Shown here one piece after another: positions 54,956 to 62,974 of a stretch of DNA of 64,000 nucleotides. The notes under the pieces are model-generated. The model ran no database searches. It saw only the letters and a list, made by a program, of their open reading frames with translations, and had not been told where the DNA came from. A program made the translations under genes and the position numbers. The stretch lies in NCBI RefSeq assembly GCF_012933555.1, contig NZ_JABBPK010000001.1, positions 4,814,001 to 4,878,000 of the forward strand. The letters are read 5' to 3'. Source of the stretch: Niallia alba. Its GTDB lineage: Bacteria; Bacillota; Bacilli; Bacillales; Cytobacillaceae. Each line of letters opens with the position of its first letter. Position 1 is the first letter of the stretch.

Positions 54956-54992
54956 GATATGCTCCTCCTAAACGGTTAATTATTGTTTAGTT

Positions 54993-55022
54993 ATAATATC
55001 ACCAATATTCTGAAAATGTAAA
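54993..55022 (-). promoter_or_regulatory. Promoter of the EIIC leader transcript
   Basis: Minus-strand -35 TTTACA (55022-55017), 18-base spacer, -10 TATTAT (54998-54993). Predicted start near 54986. Confidence 0.6.
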
Positions 55023-55191
55023 TAATTATTTTATTTCCGAATATAATAAAACGCTATCACAAATAGCAGAATGAAAGATTATTTTTCTTTTTTTGAAGAA
55101 AATGACTATTATTAAGGAGAAATAAAATCGATTTGAAGGTAAGAATAGCTATTTTTTTAATAATTGAAGTTTTGTCAGAATATTTAACAAA

Positions 55192-55211
55192 AAGAGTGGC
55201 GAACCACTCTT
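55192..55211 (-). terminator. Intrinsic terminator of niaP
   Basis: AAGAGTGG pairs with CCACTCTT, then TTTTTG on the minus strand. The arm overlaps the niaP stop codon. Confidence 0.85.
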
Positions 55212-56409
55212 ATATGATTTCTATATTCTTCGTTTCTTTTCCAAAAAAGAGAACTACTGCAGCACCAATTAATACAGCAATACAAAAAATAGTGAAGATA
55301 GTAGGTATTGATACATTTTGAGCTGTTAAGTATGGAACTAATAACGGTCCTAAGATTCCTCCAACTCTTCCAACTGCTGCTGCCATCCCAGCACCTGTTC
55401 CACGAACCTTTGTAGAATACTGTTCTGGTGTATAAGCATAAAGAGCACCCCATGCGCCTAAATTAAAGAAGGATAAAAGGATTCCTGCTGTAAGCAACAT
55501 TGCTGTACTATCCGCTACCCCAAACATAAATGCACTTCCGGCTGTCCCAGCTAAAAATAAAACGAGTACAAACTTTCTTCCGGCTTTTTCAATTAGATAG
55601 GCTGCCACTGCATAACCTGGTAATTGTGCTAATGTCATGATTAATACATATTCAAAGCTCTTAATCATACTAAAACCTTGCGAAACCATTACACTTGGAA
55701 GCCATAAAAACATTCCATAGTAGGAAAATACGACACAGAACCATAGAATCCACAATGTCGCTGTTTGCTTCCGGTTTTCTTTTGACCATACCGCTTGCAT
55801 ACTTTCCTTTATTGTTAACTTCTTCTCTTTTTCCACTTTTAAAAATTTCGGCGAATCAGGTAAATGCAACCGCAAATAAATCGCATAAAAAGCTGGGAGT
55901 ACACTTATTAAAAGCGCTGCTTGCCAGCCATACTTTGGAATCACAAAATAGGAAATAACAGCTGCTAATAACCACCCAAAAGCCCAAAAACTTTCAAGTA
56001 ATACAACTACTCTCCCACGTTTTTCCTTTGGCACACTTTCAGAAACAAGTGTGGATGCTACTGGCAATTCTCCACCAAGTCCCATTCCAATAAAGAAACG
56101 CAGGATTAAAAAGATAGTTAACGAAGTGGTAAAAGCAGACAGACCACTACCAATAGAAAATAATAATAACGTAATCATAAACACATGTTTTCTTCCGATT
56201 CTATCTGCCATTACTCCAAAGACAAGCGCTCCAACAGCCATTCCTATCGAATTCATGCTGCCAATCCAGCCCATTTCTTTTCCAGTTAATCCCCAATCAA
56301 CTTGGAGAGCAGTAATAATAAATGAAAGCATTCCAACATCCATCGCATCGAACATCCATCCTAGTCCTGCGATGCCAAGAATCTTTCTTTGTGATATTTC
56401 TTTTTTCAT
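55210..56409 (-). CDS. niaP: MFS transporter, niacin permease NiaP-like
   Basis: A 399-residue, 12-helix major facilitator. The sequence closely parallels B. subtilis NiaP (YceI) throughout: ISQRKILGIAGLGWMFDAMD, GMGLGGELPVASTLVSE, KRGRVVVLLESFWAFGWL, FSYYGMFLWLPSVM and FFNLGAWGALYAYTPEQY. NiaP imports nicotinate/nicotinamide for NAD salvage. A palindrome TGTCATGACA in the promoter region could be a NiaR operator. Confidence 0.85.
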   Translation of the reverse strand: MKKEISQRKILGIAGLGWMFDAMDVGMLSFIITALQVDWGLTGKEMGWIGSMNSIGMAVGALVFGVMADRIGRKHVFMITLLLFSIGSGLSAFTTSLTIFLILRFFIGMGLGGELPVASTLVSESVPKEKRGRVVVLLESFWAFGWLLAAVISYFVIPKYGWQAALLISVLPAFYAIYLRLHLPDSPKFLKVEKEKKLTIKESMQAVWSKENRKQTATLWILWFCVVFSYYGMFLWLPSVMVSQGFSMIKSFEYVLIMTLAQLPGYAVAAYLIEKAGRKFVLVLFLAGTAGSAFMFGVADSTAMLLTAGILLSFFNLGAWGALYAYTPEQYSTKVRGTGAGMAAAVGRVGGILGPLLVPYLTAQNVSIPTIFTIFCIAVLIGAAVVLFFGKETKNIEII

Positions 56410-56483
56410 TGCTATCCTCCCATTTTTTCCTTATGTTTCCCACTGCTCATATATTTATGAAAACTATCTACTATAATAACACT

Positions 56484-56493
56484 TGTCATGACA
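56484..56493. promoter_or_regulatory. Possible NiaR operator
   Basis: TGTCATGACA is a perfect 10-bp palindrome about 75-85 bases upstream of niaP, just upstream of a minus-strand TATTAT -10. It resembles the TGTCnTGACA-like core I associate with NiaR (YrxA). Nothing else is seen in 56494-56770. Confidence 0.4.
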
Positions 56494-56787
56494 CTAATCA
56501 TTACATTTCAACTGTTTTTTTAAATATTTTTTATTATCGAGAAAAACATTAATAAAATGAACAATCAATGGATACATCGATATTTCGAAGTCTAATTATG
56601 GTAAGTTATGAACATTACCTATAAAAAATCCCAAGAAAAATAACGAAAAAAGCGCAACTATTACTATATTCAAGATTTTTGAAAAGTTTCCTAAAAAATA
56701 TATTGTTTTTCTCTTTACTTTCTTTTAAATAAGCATAAAATGGTTCTTATGTTTGTTATTTTTAAAATGTAAAGGGGAGCTTAACTG

Positions 56788-58152
56788 TTGAGCGTTTCAT
56801 CAACTAAAATACAAAATCAGTCTCTTTTTAATATATCTTGGCCATTGTTTATTGAACTTGCTTTACACATGGGAATGGGAGTAACAGCTACTTTAATGCT
56901 TAGCCATTATTCAGATGGCGCTGCTGCAGGGGTCGGGGTTGCCAATCAGCTTCTTGGAATTTTTATCCTTGTCTTTAATGTTACCTCTATCGCTGCTATG
57001 ATATTGATTGGACAAAAACTAGGAGCTAATGAGCTTCATAAAGCTAGAAGGTTTGCCCGTTCGGCAGTTGGTCTAAACTTCTGGTTTGGAATGATAATAG
57101 CAGCCCTCGTTGTTGTCTTCGGTGAACATTTATTACAACTATTTGATATCCGCGGTGAAGTATTAGAATACGGATTAATATTTGTTCGTATATGTGGTGC
57201 GTCCCTCTTCTTAGAATCTCTCTCACTTGCACTTAGCGCTGTATTAAGAAGCCACGGTTTTACAAAAGAATCCATGATTGTTAGTGTTTTGATGAATGTA
57301 ATCAGCGTATTGGGTTATGCCATTAGTATTCTCGGAATTTTTGGCTTACCTATTACAGGTGTTGTCGGCGTTTCTTGGACGATTGTTATTGCCAGATCAT
57401 TTGCCGTGCTCGTTTTGCTTTATCTAGTTTACAAGCGAATCGCTTTAACTTTTAAAGTAAAAGATTTTATCAAAGTGAATAAACAGGATATACGGGATAT
57501 GTTATATATCGGTATTCCTTCTGCTGGGGAGAATTTGTCGTATCAATTTTCTCAATTGATGATTACTGCCATCGTTGCTTCTCTTGGAGATGCTTCCTTA
57601 GCAGCAAGGGTTTATATTAGTAATATTTCGATGATCTGTTACTTATTTACTTTAGCAATTGCTGAAGGGACCCAACTCCTTGTTGCCCGCTATATTGGTG
57701 GAAAGCAGTTTGATCGTGCGCTAAAACGTGGCATTAAAACACTTAGACTTGCCATGATAGTCTCCTTAATTGCCGCACTGGTGATGGCATTTATCGGTCA
57801 GCCAATTTTAGAGCTATTCACGAACAACTACGAAATTATCGCTATTGGATTACCTATTTTGTGGGCAGTTGTCTTTACAGAACCAGGAAGAGCAATGAAC
57901 ATTGTCTTAATGAGTTCCTTAAAGTCTTCTGGAGATGTCCGTTTCCCTGTAATAATCGGTATTATTTCTATGTGGGGAATCGCAGTTACATTGAGCTATG
58001 CACTAGGGATTACATTAGGATTAGGTCTACTCGGTATTTGGCTTGCTCAAGGACTAGACGAATGGTTTAGAGGCATATTTGCCTTTAGACGTTGGAAATC
58101 AAAGCCTTGGGAGCGAGTGAAAGTTAATCGTTCCATGAAGAGTCATGCATAA
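56788..58152 (+). CDS. MATE family efflux transporter
   Basis: A 454-residue, 12-helix multidrug/oxidised-compound extruder. Two MatE repeats are visible (from SWPLFIELALHMGMGVTATLMLSHY and from GIPSAGENLSYQFSQLMITAIV). It exchanges Na+ or H+ for cationic drugs or other organic compounds; the substrate is unknown. The start is TTG at 56788 with AAAGGGGAG upstream. A strong terminator follows. Confidence 0.9.
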   Translation: MSVSSTKIQNQSLFNISWPLFIELALHMGMGVTATLMLSHYSDGAAAGVGVANQLLGIFILVFNVTSIAAMILIGQKLGANELHKARRFARSAVGLNFWFGMIIAALVVVFGEHLLQLFDIRGEVLEYGLIFVRICGASLFLESLSLALSAVLRSHGFTKESMIVSVLMNVISVLGYAISILGIFGLPITGVVGVSWTIVIARSFAVLVLLYLVYKRIALTFKVKDFIKVNKQDIRDMLYIGIPSAGENLSYQFSQLMITAIVASLGDASLAARVYISNISMICYLFTLAIAEGTQLLVARYIGGKQFDRALKRGIKTLRLAMIVSLIAALVMAFIGQPILELFTNNYEIIAIGLPILWAVVFTEPGRAMNIVLMSSLKSSGDVRFPVIIGIISMWGIAVTLSYALGITLGLGLLGIWLAQGLDEWFRGIFAFRRWKSKPWERVKVNRSMKSHA

Positions 58153-58164
58153 AGAAATTTTTTA

Positions 58165-58208
58165 TAAGGTCTATGTAAAAAGAGTCTTTTACATAGACCT
58201 TTTTTGGT
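58165..58208 (+). terminator. Intrinsic terminator of MATE gene
   Basis: AAGGTCTATGTAAAA pairs with TTTTACATAGACCTT, then TTTT. Confidence 0.9.
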
Positions 58209-58227
58209 TTGGCTGATAAATTGTGCT

Positions 58228-58321
58228 TTTCGCGAATATTTTCTTCTTTTTCGCGAATTTCTTAAATGTTTTCGCGAATATCTTTCCTCTTTTCGCGAAT
58301 AAACCAATAGTTTTCGCAAAT
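58228..58321. repeat. Phased 21-bp array of TTCGCGAA palindromes
   Basis: CGCGAA begins at 58231, 58252, 58273 and 58294, and a decayed CGCAAA at 58315: an exact 21-base period, two helical turns. The conserved part is TTTTCGCGAAT; the 10-base spacers differ. On the minus strand the repeats read as an open frame with a 7-residue period (YSRK every seventh residue) from TTG 58334, which has AGGAG just upstream. DNA function or a repeat-encoded basic peptide are both possible; the former seems likelier. Confidence 0.8.
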
Positions 58322-58370
58322 TAACCTTCCCCAACTTTTCTCCTAATTATTGAAAAATTTAAATTAAGTA

Positions 58371-58417
58371 TTGAAAAGCGCTTTCATACAACTTATAATA
58401 CAACTAAACCGGTTTAC
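58371..58417 (+). promoter_or_regulatory. Sugar operon promoter with cre site and LacI-type operator
   Basis: -35 TTGAAA (58371-58376), 17-base spacer, -10 TATAAT (58394-58399). The cre sequence TGAAAAGCGCTTTCA (58372-58386) covers the -35 and spacer. The palindrome AAACCGGTTT (58406-58415) is at the predicted start point and fits a LacI-family operator; the LacI gene is at the end of this locus. Confidence 0.8.
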
Positions 58418-58446
58418 TAAATCGTTTTATGAGAGGTGATAGTGAA

Positions 58447-59232
58447 ATGTCTGCTATATATATCCCTTTAAATTCCTTTTTTGATAAAAAAATATCCATG
58501 AAAGATTTGCTTCAAGCTATTTCGATCGTTGGAAAATCAAAGGCAACAGGAATAGAAATTAGAAGGGAATTAATAAAGGAAGAAGATTTGCTACCTGTCC
58601 TGCAAAATATCCAACCTATTCTTCACAAAGCTGACTTATATACCGTTTACTCCGCCCCCATTCCCGTATGGAATAACTTAGGCACTGTAAACGAACAGGC
58701 ACTTCATACTGTTTTGGAAGAAAGCAACTTTCTCTCTGCCCAATGGGTGAAGCTTCCACTTGGGCATTATGATAAGAAGAAATCAGATCTACAAGCATTA
58801 GGGAAAATTCTAAAGAAATACCCTAACGTCTCTTTATTAGTAGAAAACGACCAAACAGTGGAAGGTGGAAAAATACAGCCACTAGCATCTTTTTTTGAAA
58901 ACGCTTCTATCCTAGGGTTAAAAATACGGATGACGTTTGATATTGGTAATTGGGCTTTCCAACAAGAAGATGCTTATGAAGCTTTTCAAATTTTCCATCC
59001 TTATATTTTCTATTTCCATTTAAAGCATGTAGTTAAGCAGGATAATCTTTTTTTTACTGTGCCCTTACCACCTGAACAAACTGCTGATTGGCGAAGGATA
59101 GATCAAGGTATCTCAGCATCCATTCCAAGAGCACTGGAGTTTTCCCTCGAGAAATCGATGGAGGAAATTAATAAATATATAGATATTGTTCAATCCAATC
59201 AAGGGAGGGAAAATTCGCATGCAATCAATTGA
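58447..59232 (+). CDS. Sugar phosphate isomerase/epimerase family (AP endonuclease 2-like TIM barrel)
   Basis: A 261-residue TIM-barrel protein. Metal-binding residues are suggested by TGIEIRRE (Glu), LLVENDQ (Glu), TFDIGNW (Asp) and YFHLKHV (His), the usual order in the xylose isomerase-like family. ATG 58447 has GAGAGGTGA upstream. It overlaps the kinase start by 14 bases. It probably isomerises or epimerises the sugar acid or ketose later phosphorylated by the kinase; the exact substrate is not clear. Confidence 0.8.
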   Translation: MSAIYIPLNSFFDKKISMKDLLQAISIVGKSKATGIEIRRELIKEEDLLPVLQNIQPILHKADLYTVYSAPIPVWNNLGTVNEQALHTVLEESNFLSAQWVKLPLGHYDKKKSDLQALGKILKKYPNVSLLVENDQTVEGGKIQPLASFFENASILGLKIRMTFDIGNWAFQQEDAYEAFQIFHPYIFYFHLKHVVKQDNLFFTVPLPPEQTADWRRIDQGISASIPRALEFSLEKSMEEINKYIDIVQSNQGRENSHAIN

Positions 59233-60184
59233 TGTTATTACGTTCGGTGAGGCAATGGCCATGTTTATAGCCGATTCTTGTGGTCCATTACATGAGATAC
59301 AGCATTTTACAATGGAATTGGCGGGGGCAGAAACAAATGTAGCAATTGGTTTAGCTAAATTAGGGTTCGATGCAAGCTTTGTAAGTAAGGTAGGTGCTGA
59401 TGCCTTTGGGAAATTTATTATCGAAAGACTTCAAAAAAATCATGTTCATGTCGACCAGATCATAACAGATAACCATTTCCCAACAGGATTTCAATTAAAA
59501 TCTCGTGTAACGCAAGGAGACCCAGAAGTTCAATATTTTCGAAAGGGTTCTGCCGCTAGTCATTTAAGTATTGCAGATTTTGATGAGCAATACTTTCAAA
59601 AAGCTAAGCATTTGCATATGACAGGCATCCCATTAGCCCTATCCTCCGACACTAGAGATTTTGCACAACATGCTTTATCCTATTTTAGACGCCATGCTAA
59701 AAAAGTCTCTTTTGACCCAAATCTAAGACCGAAGCTCTGGAATTCAGAAAAGGCAATGGTTGATACTATTAACTCCTTCGCTAAACAAGCTAACTACGTT
59801 TTACCTGGATTAGAGGAAGGCATAACACTAACCGGTTATAAAACACCTAGTGATATTGCCTCCTACTATTTAGATGCTGGTGTGGAATTAGTAATCATCA
59901 AACTTGGCAAACAAGGTGCCTATTTTAAATCACCTAACGAAGAGGGAACAATAAATGGCTACCATGTCGAAAAGGTGATCGATACAGTTGGAGCAGGTGA
60001 CGGATTTGCAGTAGGTGTTCTTAGTGGTTTATTAGAAGGCCATTCTATCGAGAAGTCTGTACAACGAGGAAATGCTATTGGAGCGTTAGCTGTTCAATCT
60101 CTTGGTGACAATACCGGATATCCAGAAAAGCATGAACTGCTTCATTATATAAACAATCAATCTCAAAGGAGTGTAAACATATGA
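59219..60184 (+). CDS. PfkB family carbohydrate kinase (2-keto-3-deoxygluconate kinase-like)
   Basis: A 321-residue ribokinase-fold kinase. The N-terminal ITFGEAMAMFIAD and AGAETNVAIGLAKLG and the C-terminal DTVGAGDGFAVGVLSGLL (catalytic Asp about 262) are PfkB signatures 1 and 2. The substrate-lid region resembles KdgK, and LacI control fits the kdg system of B. subtilis, but kdgA (aldolase) is not here. ATG 59219 has GGGAGGG upstream. It overlaps the transporter gene by 4 bases. Confidence 0.83.
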   Translation: MQSIDVITFGEAMAMFIADSCGPLHEIQHFTMELAGAETNVAIGLAKLGFDASFVSKVGADAFGKFIIERLQKNHVHVDQIITDNHFPTGFQLKSRVTQGDPEVQYFRKGSAASHLSIADFDEQYFQKAKHLHMTGIPLALSSDTRDFAQHALSYFRRHAKKVSFDPNLRPKLWNSEKAMVDTINSFAKQANYVLPGLEEGITLTGYKTPSDIASYYLDAGVELVIIKLGKQGAYFKSPNEEGTINGYHVEKVIDTVGAGDGFAVGVLSGLLEGHSIEKSVQRGNAIGALAVQSLGDNTGYPEKHELLHYINNQSQRSVNI

Positions 60185-60408
60185 ATACCCTTTCTAAAAA
60201 AAGATGGATTCGCCTTATCCCGATTGTTTTTATTACCTATAGCTTAGCTTATTTAGACAGAGCAAATTATAGCTTCGGTGCTGCAGGTGGCTTAGCTGAG
60301 GATCTAAATATTACTGCCGCTACCTCTTCTCTACTAGGAGCGCTATTTTTCCTAGGATATTTCTTCTTTCAAATTCCAGGCGCCCATTATGCAGAAAATA
60401 AAAGTGCT
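60181..60408 (+). pseudogene. MFS transporter (ACS family), 5' part, cut by IS
   Basis: The first 76 codons of an anion:cation symporter family transporter (IPIVFITYSLAYLDRANYSFG, then a helix LGALFFLGYFFFQIPG). The IS4-family element is inserted at 60408/60409. Removing the element and one 9-bp duplicate restores an uninterrupted frame to 62884 (429 residues). It was probably the sugar-acid permease of the operon. Confidence 0.9.
60400..60408. repeat. 9-bp target duplication of the IS4-family element
   Basis: AAAAGTGCT is present here and at 61814-61822, directly flanking the element. Confidence 0.9.
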
Positions 60409-61813
60409 CACTAGTGTTGCATTAATTTAAATTCACTATTAAAAATACTCAAAATGTTCAATATTATTATTTTGCGCAAAGAAAAAGTCCTTTATAATGG
60501 ATTAGTCAGGTGGTAACCCGTCCAAATCCACTAAAAAAGGACCATCACATGGACAAGATTACACGAAAAACTTCATTTGGACAATGGTTTTCACCTATAA
60601 ATCTTCAATTATTTGAAGAAAACGTGAAAACGATGAAATTAGATTACTATACGAAAAAATTAACGACAGAGTCATTTCTAAAATTACTACTTTTTGCGCA
60701 GCTACAAGAAATTGAAAGTCTGCATGCGCTGGGTGATTGTCTTTTCGATGACCAGCTTCAAAAAGGGATAGACCTTGATTCTATTAGTATTTCTCAGTTG
60801 TCACGGCGGTTAAACGGCATAAACCCTGATCTATTTCAAAGGCTTTTCCTTGATTTAGTGTCACAAATTCATGCCAAAACGCATTACACGAAACTCGTGA
60901 TGCCGTTAAAAATCATTGATTCAAGCACATTGCCACTTAATTTGACCAATCATAAATGGGCTAAATTCCGCAAAACAAAAGCAGGTGTAAAGTTACATTT
61001 GCGCCTTGTGTTTATGGAAAAGGGTATATCCTATCCTGAAAAGGCCGTTATGACAACGGCAAAAGAACATGACCGTGGTCAGCTTGAAATCATGGTGGAT
61101 GACAAGGAATGCATGTATGTGTTTGACCGTGGTTATCTAGACTACGAGCGCTTTGATCGCATGACTGATGATGGCTACTTCTTTCTTTCACGGCTACGCA
61201 AAAATGCAGTCATACGGAACGTTTACGATTTTAAGCTACCCAAGGATACAGCTGTTTTATCAGACCAAATGGTGTTGATAGGTACGACTCAAAACCGTGC
61301 TGAAAATTACTTTCGGCTTCTAAAAGTGATGGACTCAAAAGGAAATGAACTTCATTTAATTACAAATCGTTTTGATTTAAGCGCCGAAGAAATTTCAGAA
61401 ATGTATAAATCACGGTGGGCAATTGAGCTGTTTTTTAAATGGATCAAACAACATCTCAGCATCAAAAAGTTCTACGGTCAAAGCGAATGGGCGATTCAAA
61501 ATCAAGTATTTATCGCACTAATTGTTTTTTGCCTACATGTTCTCGTGCAAATCGAGACCAGAAGCAAGCGAAAAACCTTACAGATTAGCCGTTATCTAAG
61601 GGCTGCATTGTGGAAACCAGCGAATGTTTGGCTTCGAAAGATTGAAGGAAAAGCCATCCCTTAAATATGCAAATTGTCGTCGTTGCAAAAGTCTAATTGT
61701 AAATAAATTTCCAAATGGATGGGGCCACCTTTGATTGGGTATTTACTTTTTTGCCTCTAAACAGGGAAGGTGAGTAAACTGAAAATTATGACACTATTTA
61801 TGCAACACTAGTG
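60409..61813 (+). mobile_element. IS4-family insertion sequence (IS4Bsu1/IS5377-like)
   Basis: A 1405-bp element with terminal inverted repeats CACTAGTGTTGCAT at both ends and a 9-bp target duplication AAAAGTGCT. Both the ends and the transposase are intact, so this copy may be active. It splits an MFS gene. Confidence 0.93.
60549..61664 (+). CDS. IS4-family transposase
   Basis: A 371-residue DDE transposase from ATG 60549. Catalytic Asp near 124 (KIIDSSTLPL), Asp near 193 (VFDRGYLD) and Glu near 294 in the Y-(2)-R-(3)-E-(6)-K signature (YKSRWAIELFFKWIK). The frame extends upstream to 60510, but MDKITRKTSFGQWFSP is the typical start. No stop or frameshift seen. Confidence 0.93.
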   Translation: MDKITRKTSFGQWFSPINLQLFEENVKTMKLDYYTKKLTTESFLKLLLFAQLQEIESLHALGDCLFDDQLQKGIDLDSISISQLSRRLNGINPDLFQRLFLDLVSQIHAKTHYTKLVMPLKIIDSSTLPLNLTNHKWAKFRKTKAGVKLHLRLVFMEKGISYPEKAVMTTAKEHDRGQLEIMVDDKECMYVFDRGYLDYERFDRMTDDGYFFLSRLRKNAVIRNVYDFKLPKDTAVLSDQMVLIGTTQNRAENYFRLLKVMDSKGNELHLITNRFDLSAEEISEMYKSRWAIELFFKWIKQHLSIKKFYGQSEWAIQNQVFIALIVFCLHVLVQIETRSKRKTLQISRYLRAALWKPANVWLRKIEGKAIP

Positions 61814-62884
61814 AAAAGTGCTAAAAAATTAATTTTTTGGTCCTTAATTCTTTGGGGCTTATTAGCAACAGCAACAGGACTTATTTCAAACGTAAAAATT
61901 TTATTCGTTATACGTTTTAGCCTCGGTGTAGTAGAAAGCGCTGTTATGCCGGCCATGCTAGTATTTTTAAGTCATTGGTTCACAAAAGCAGAACGTTCGC
62001 GCGCGAATACATTCTTAATACTCGGAAATCCAGCAACGGTTTTATGGATGAGTATCGTTTCAGGCTATATTTTGGAATCGCTCGGTTGGAGATGGATGTT
62101 TATTTTAGAAGGTTTACCTGCCGTTATCTGGGCATTTTTATGGTGGAAACTAGTGAATGATCATCCAAAAGATGCAAAATGGCTGAACAAAGAGGAAAAA
62201 ACAGCACTTAACAAAGCATTATTAGAAGAACAAAAGGAACTTAAGCCTGTTAAAGATTATAAAGAAGCTTTTAAATCTAAGACTGTTATCCTGCTTAGTC
62301 TTCAATATGCCCTTTGGAGCATAGGTGTCTATGGCTTTGTGATGTGGCTGCCAACGATTATTAACTCAGCGCCAAATGCAAGCATTGTAACAACTGGCTG
62401 GCTGGCATCTATTCCTTATCTATTAGCCTGTATTCTTATGTTAACGGTTTCTTACTTCTCTGATAAATATCAAAATCGTAAACTATTCGTCTATCCGTTT
62501 CTTTTAATTGGAGCAATCTGCTTCTATGGTTCTTATTTAATTGGAACAAGTAATTTCTGGTTATCCTTTATTCTCCTTTCTATCGCAGGGGGAGCAATGT
62601 ATGCACCATATGGTCCGTTCTTTGCTATTATTCCTGAAATACTTCCTAGAAATGTCTCTGGTGGTGCAATGGCATTGATAAACAGTATGGGAGCATTAGG
62701 TTCTTTTGCCGGAGCTTACATTGTTGGTTATTTAAATGATTTAACAGATGGTTTTGGAGCTTCCTATAATTTCATGGCAATCTCCTTATTATTGTCGGCT
62801 ATTTTAACTATCATTGCGACGAAAAATGAAAAGCCTATGATTAAAAATAAATCTAAATTAACACATCGACCACTACACGACTAA
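61814..62884 (+). pseudogene. MFS transporter (ACS family), 3' part
   Basis: Continues the 5' part with SAKKLIFWSLILWGLLATATG through helices 3-12, ending at 62884. SLGVVESAVMPAMLVFLSHWF and the second-half motif GGAMYAPYGPFFAIIPEILP are typical of glucarate/hexuronate/galactonate-type ACS transporters. A GTG at 61811 lies on the IS edge, but no ribosome site supports a truncated product, and two helices would be missing. Confidence 0.9.
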
Positions 62885-62974
62885 TTTTAAGCGTTTTCCT
62901 CTTTCCCTTTCCATGTAAGGATAGATTGTTTTATACTAGAAAAGAATCTATTAAAGTGTGAGAGAGGAAAACAA

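Larger units (their letters stand above)
54731..54986 (-). promoter_or_regulatory. Attenuator-type 5' leader RNA of unknown class
   Basis: About 256 bases. From 5' to 3': a 17-codon ORF, segment 1 GTTTAGTCC (54867-54859), segment 2 GGCACTAAAC (54837-54828), segment 3 GTGCCTATCC (54809-54800) and segment 4 GGACAGG (54792-54786) with a T-run. 1 pairs with 2, 2 (GGCAC) pairs with 3 (GTGCC), and 3 (CCTATCC) pairs with 4. These are mutually exclusive, the logic of an attenuator or riboswitch. It matches no riboswitch class that I know. Confidence 0.55.

Noticed and set aside
55133-55321. Plus-strand ORF with an upstream AAGGAG
   Set aside because: Starts with TTG in AT-rich sequence and then runs antisense through the niaP terminator and 3' end; no family resemblance.
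58228-58321. CRISPR array
   Set aside because: The conserved unit is only about 11 bases with 10-base spacers, far below CRISPR dimensions, and no cas genes are present.
58143-58334. 63-aa basic heptad-repeat ORF (minus strand)
   Set aside because: Not called as a gene because it is fully explained by the 21-bp DNA repeat and the MATE terminator; kept as an alternative within a finding.
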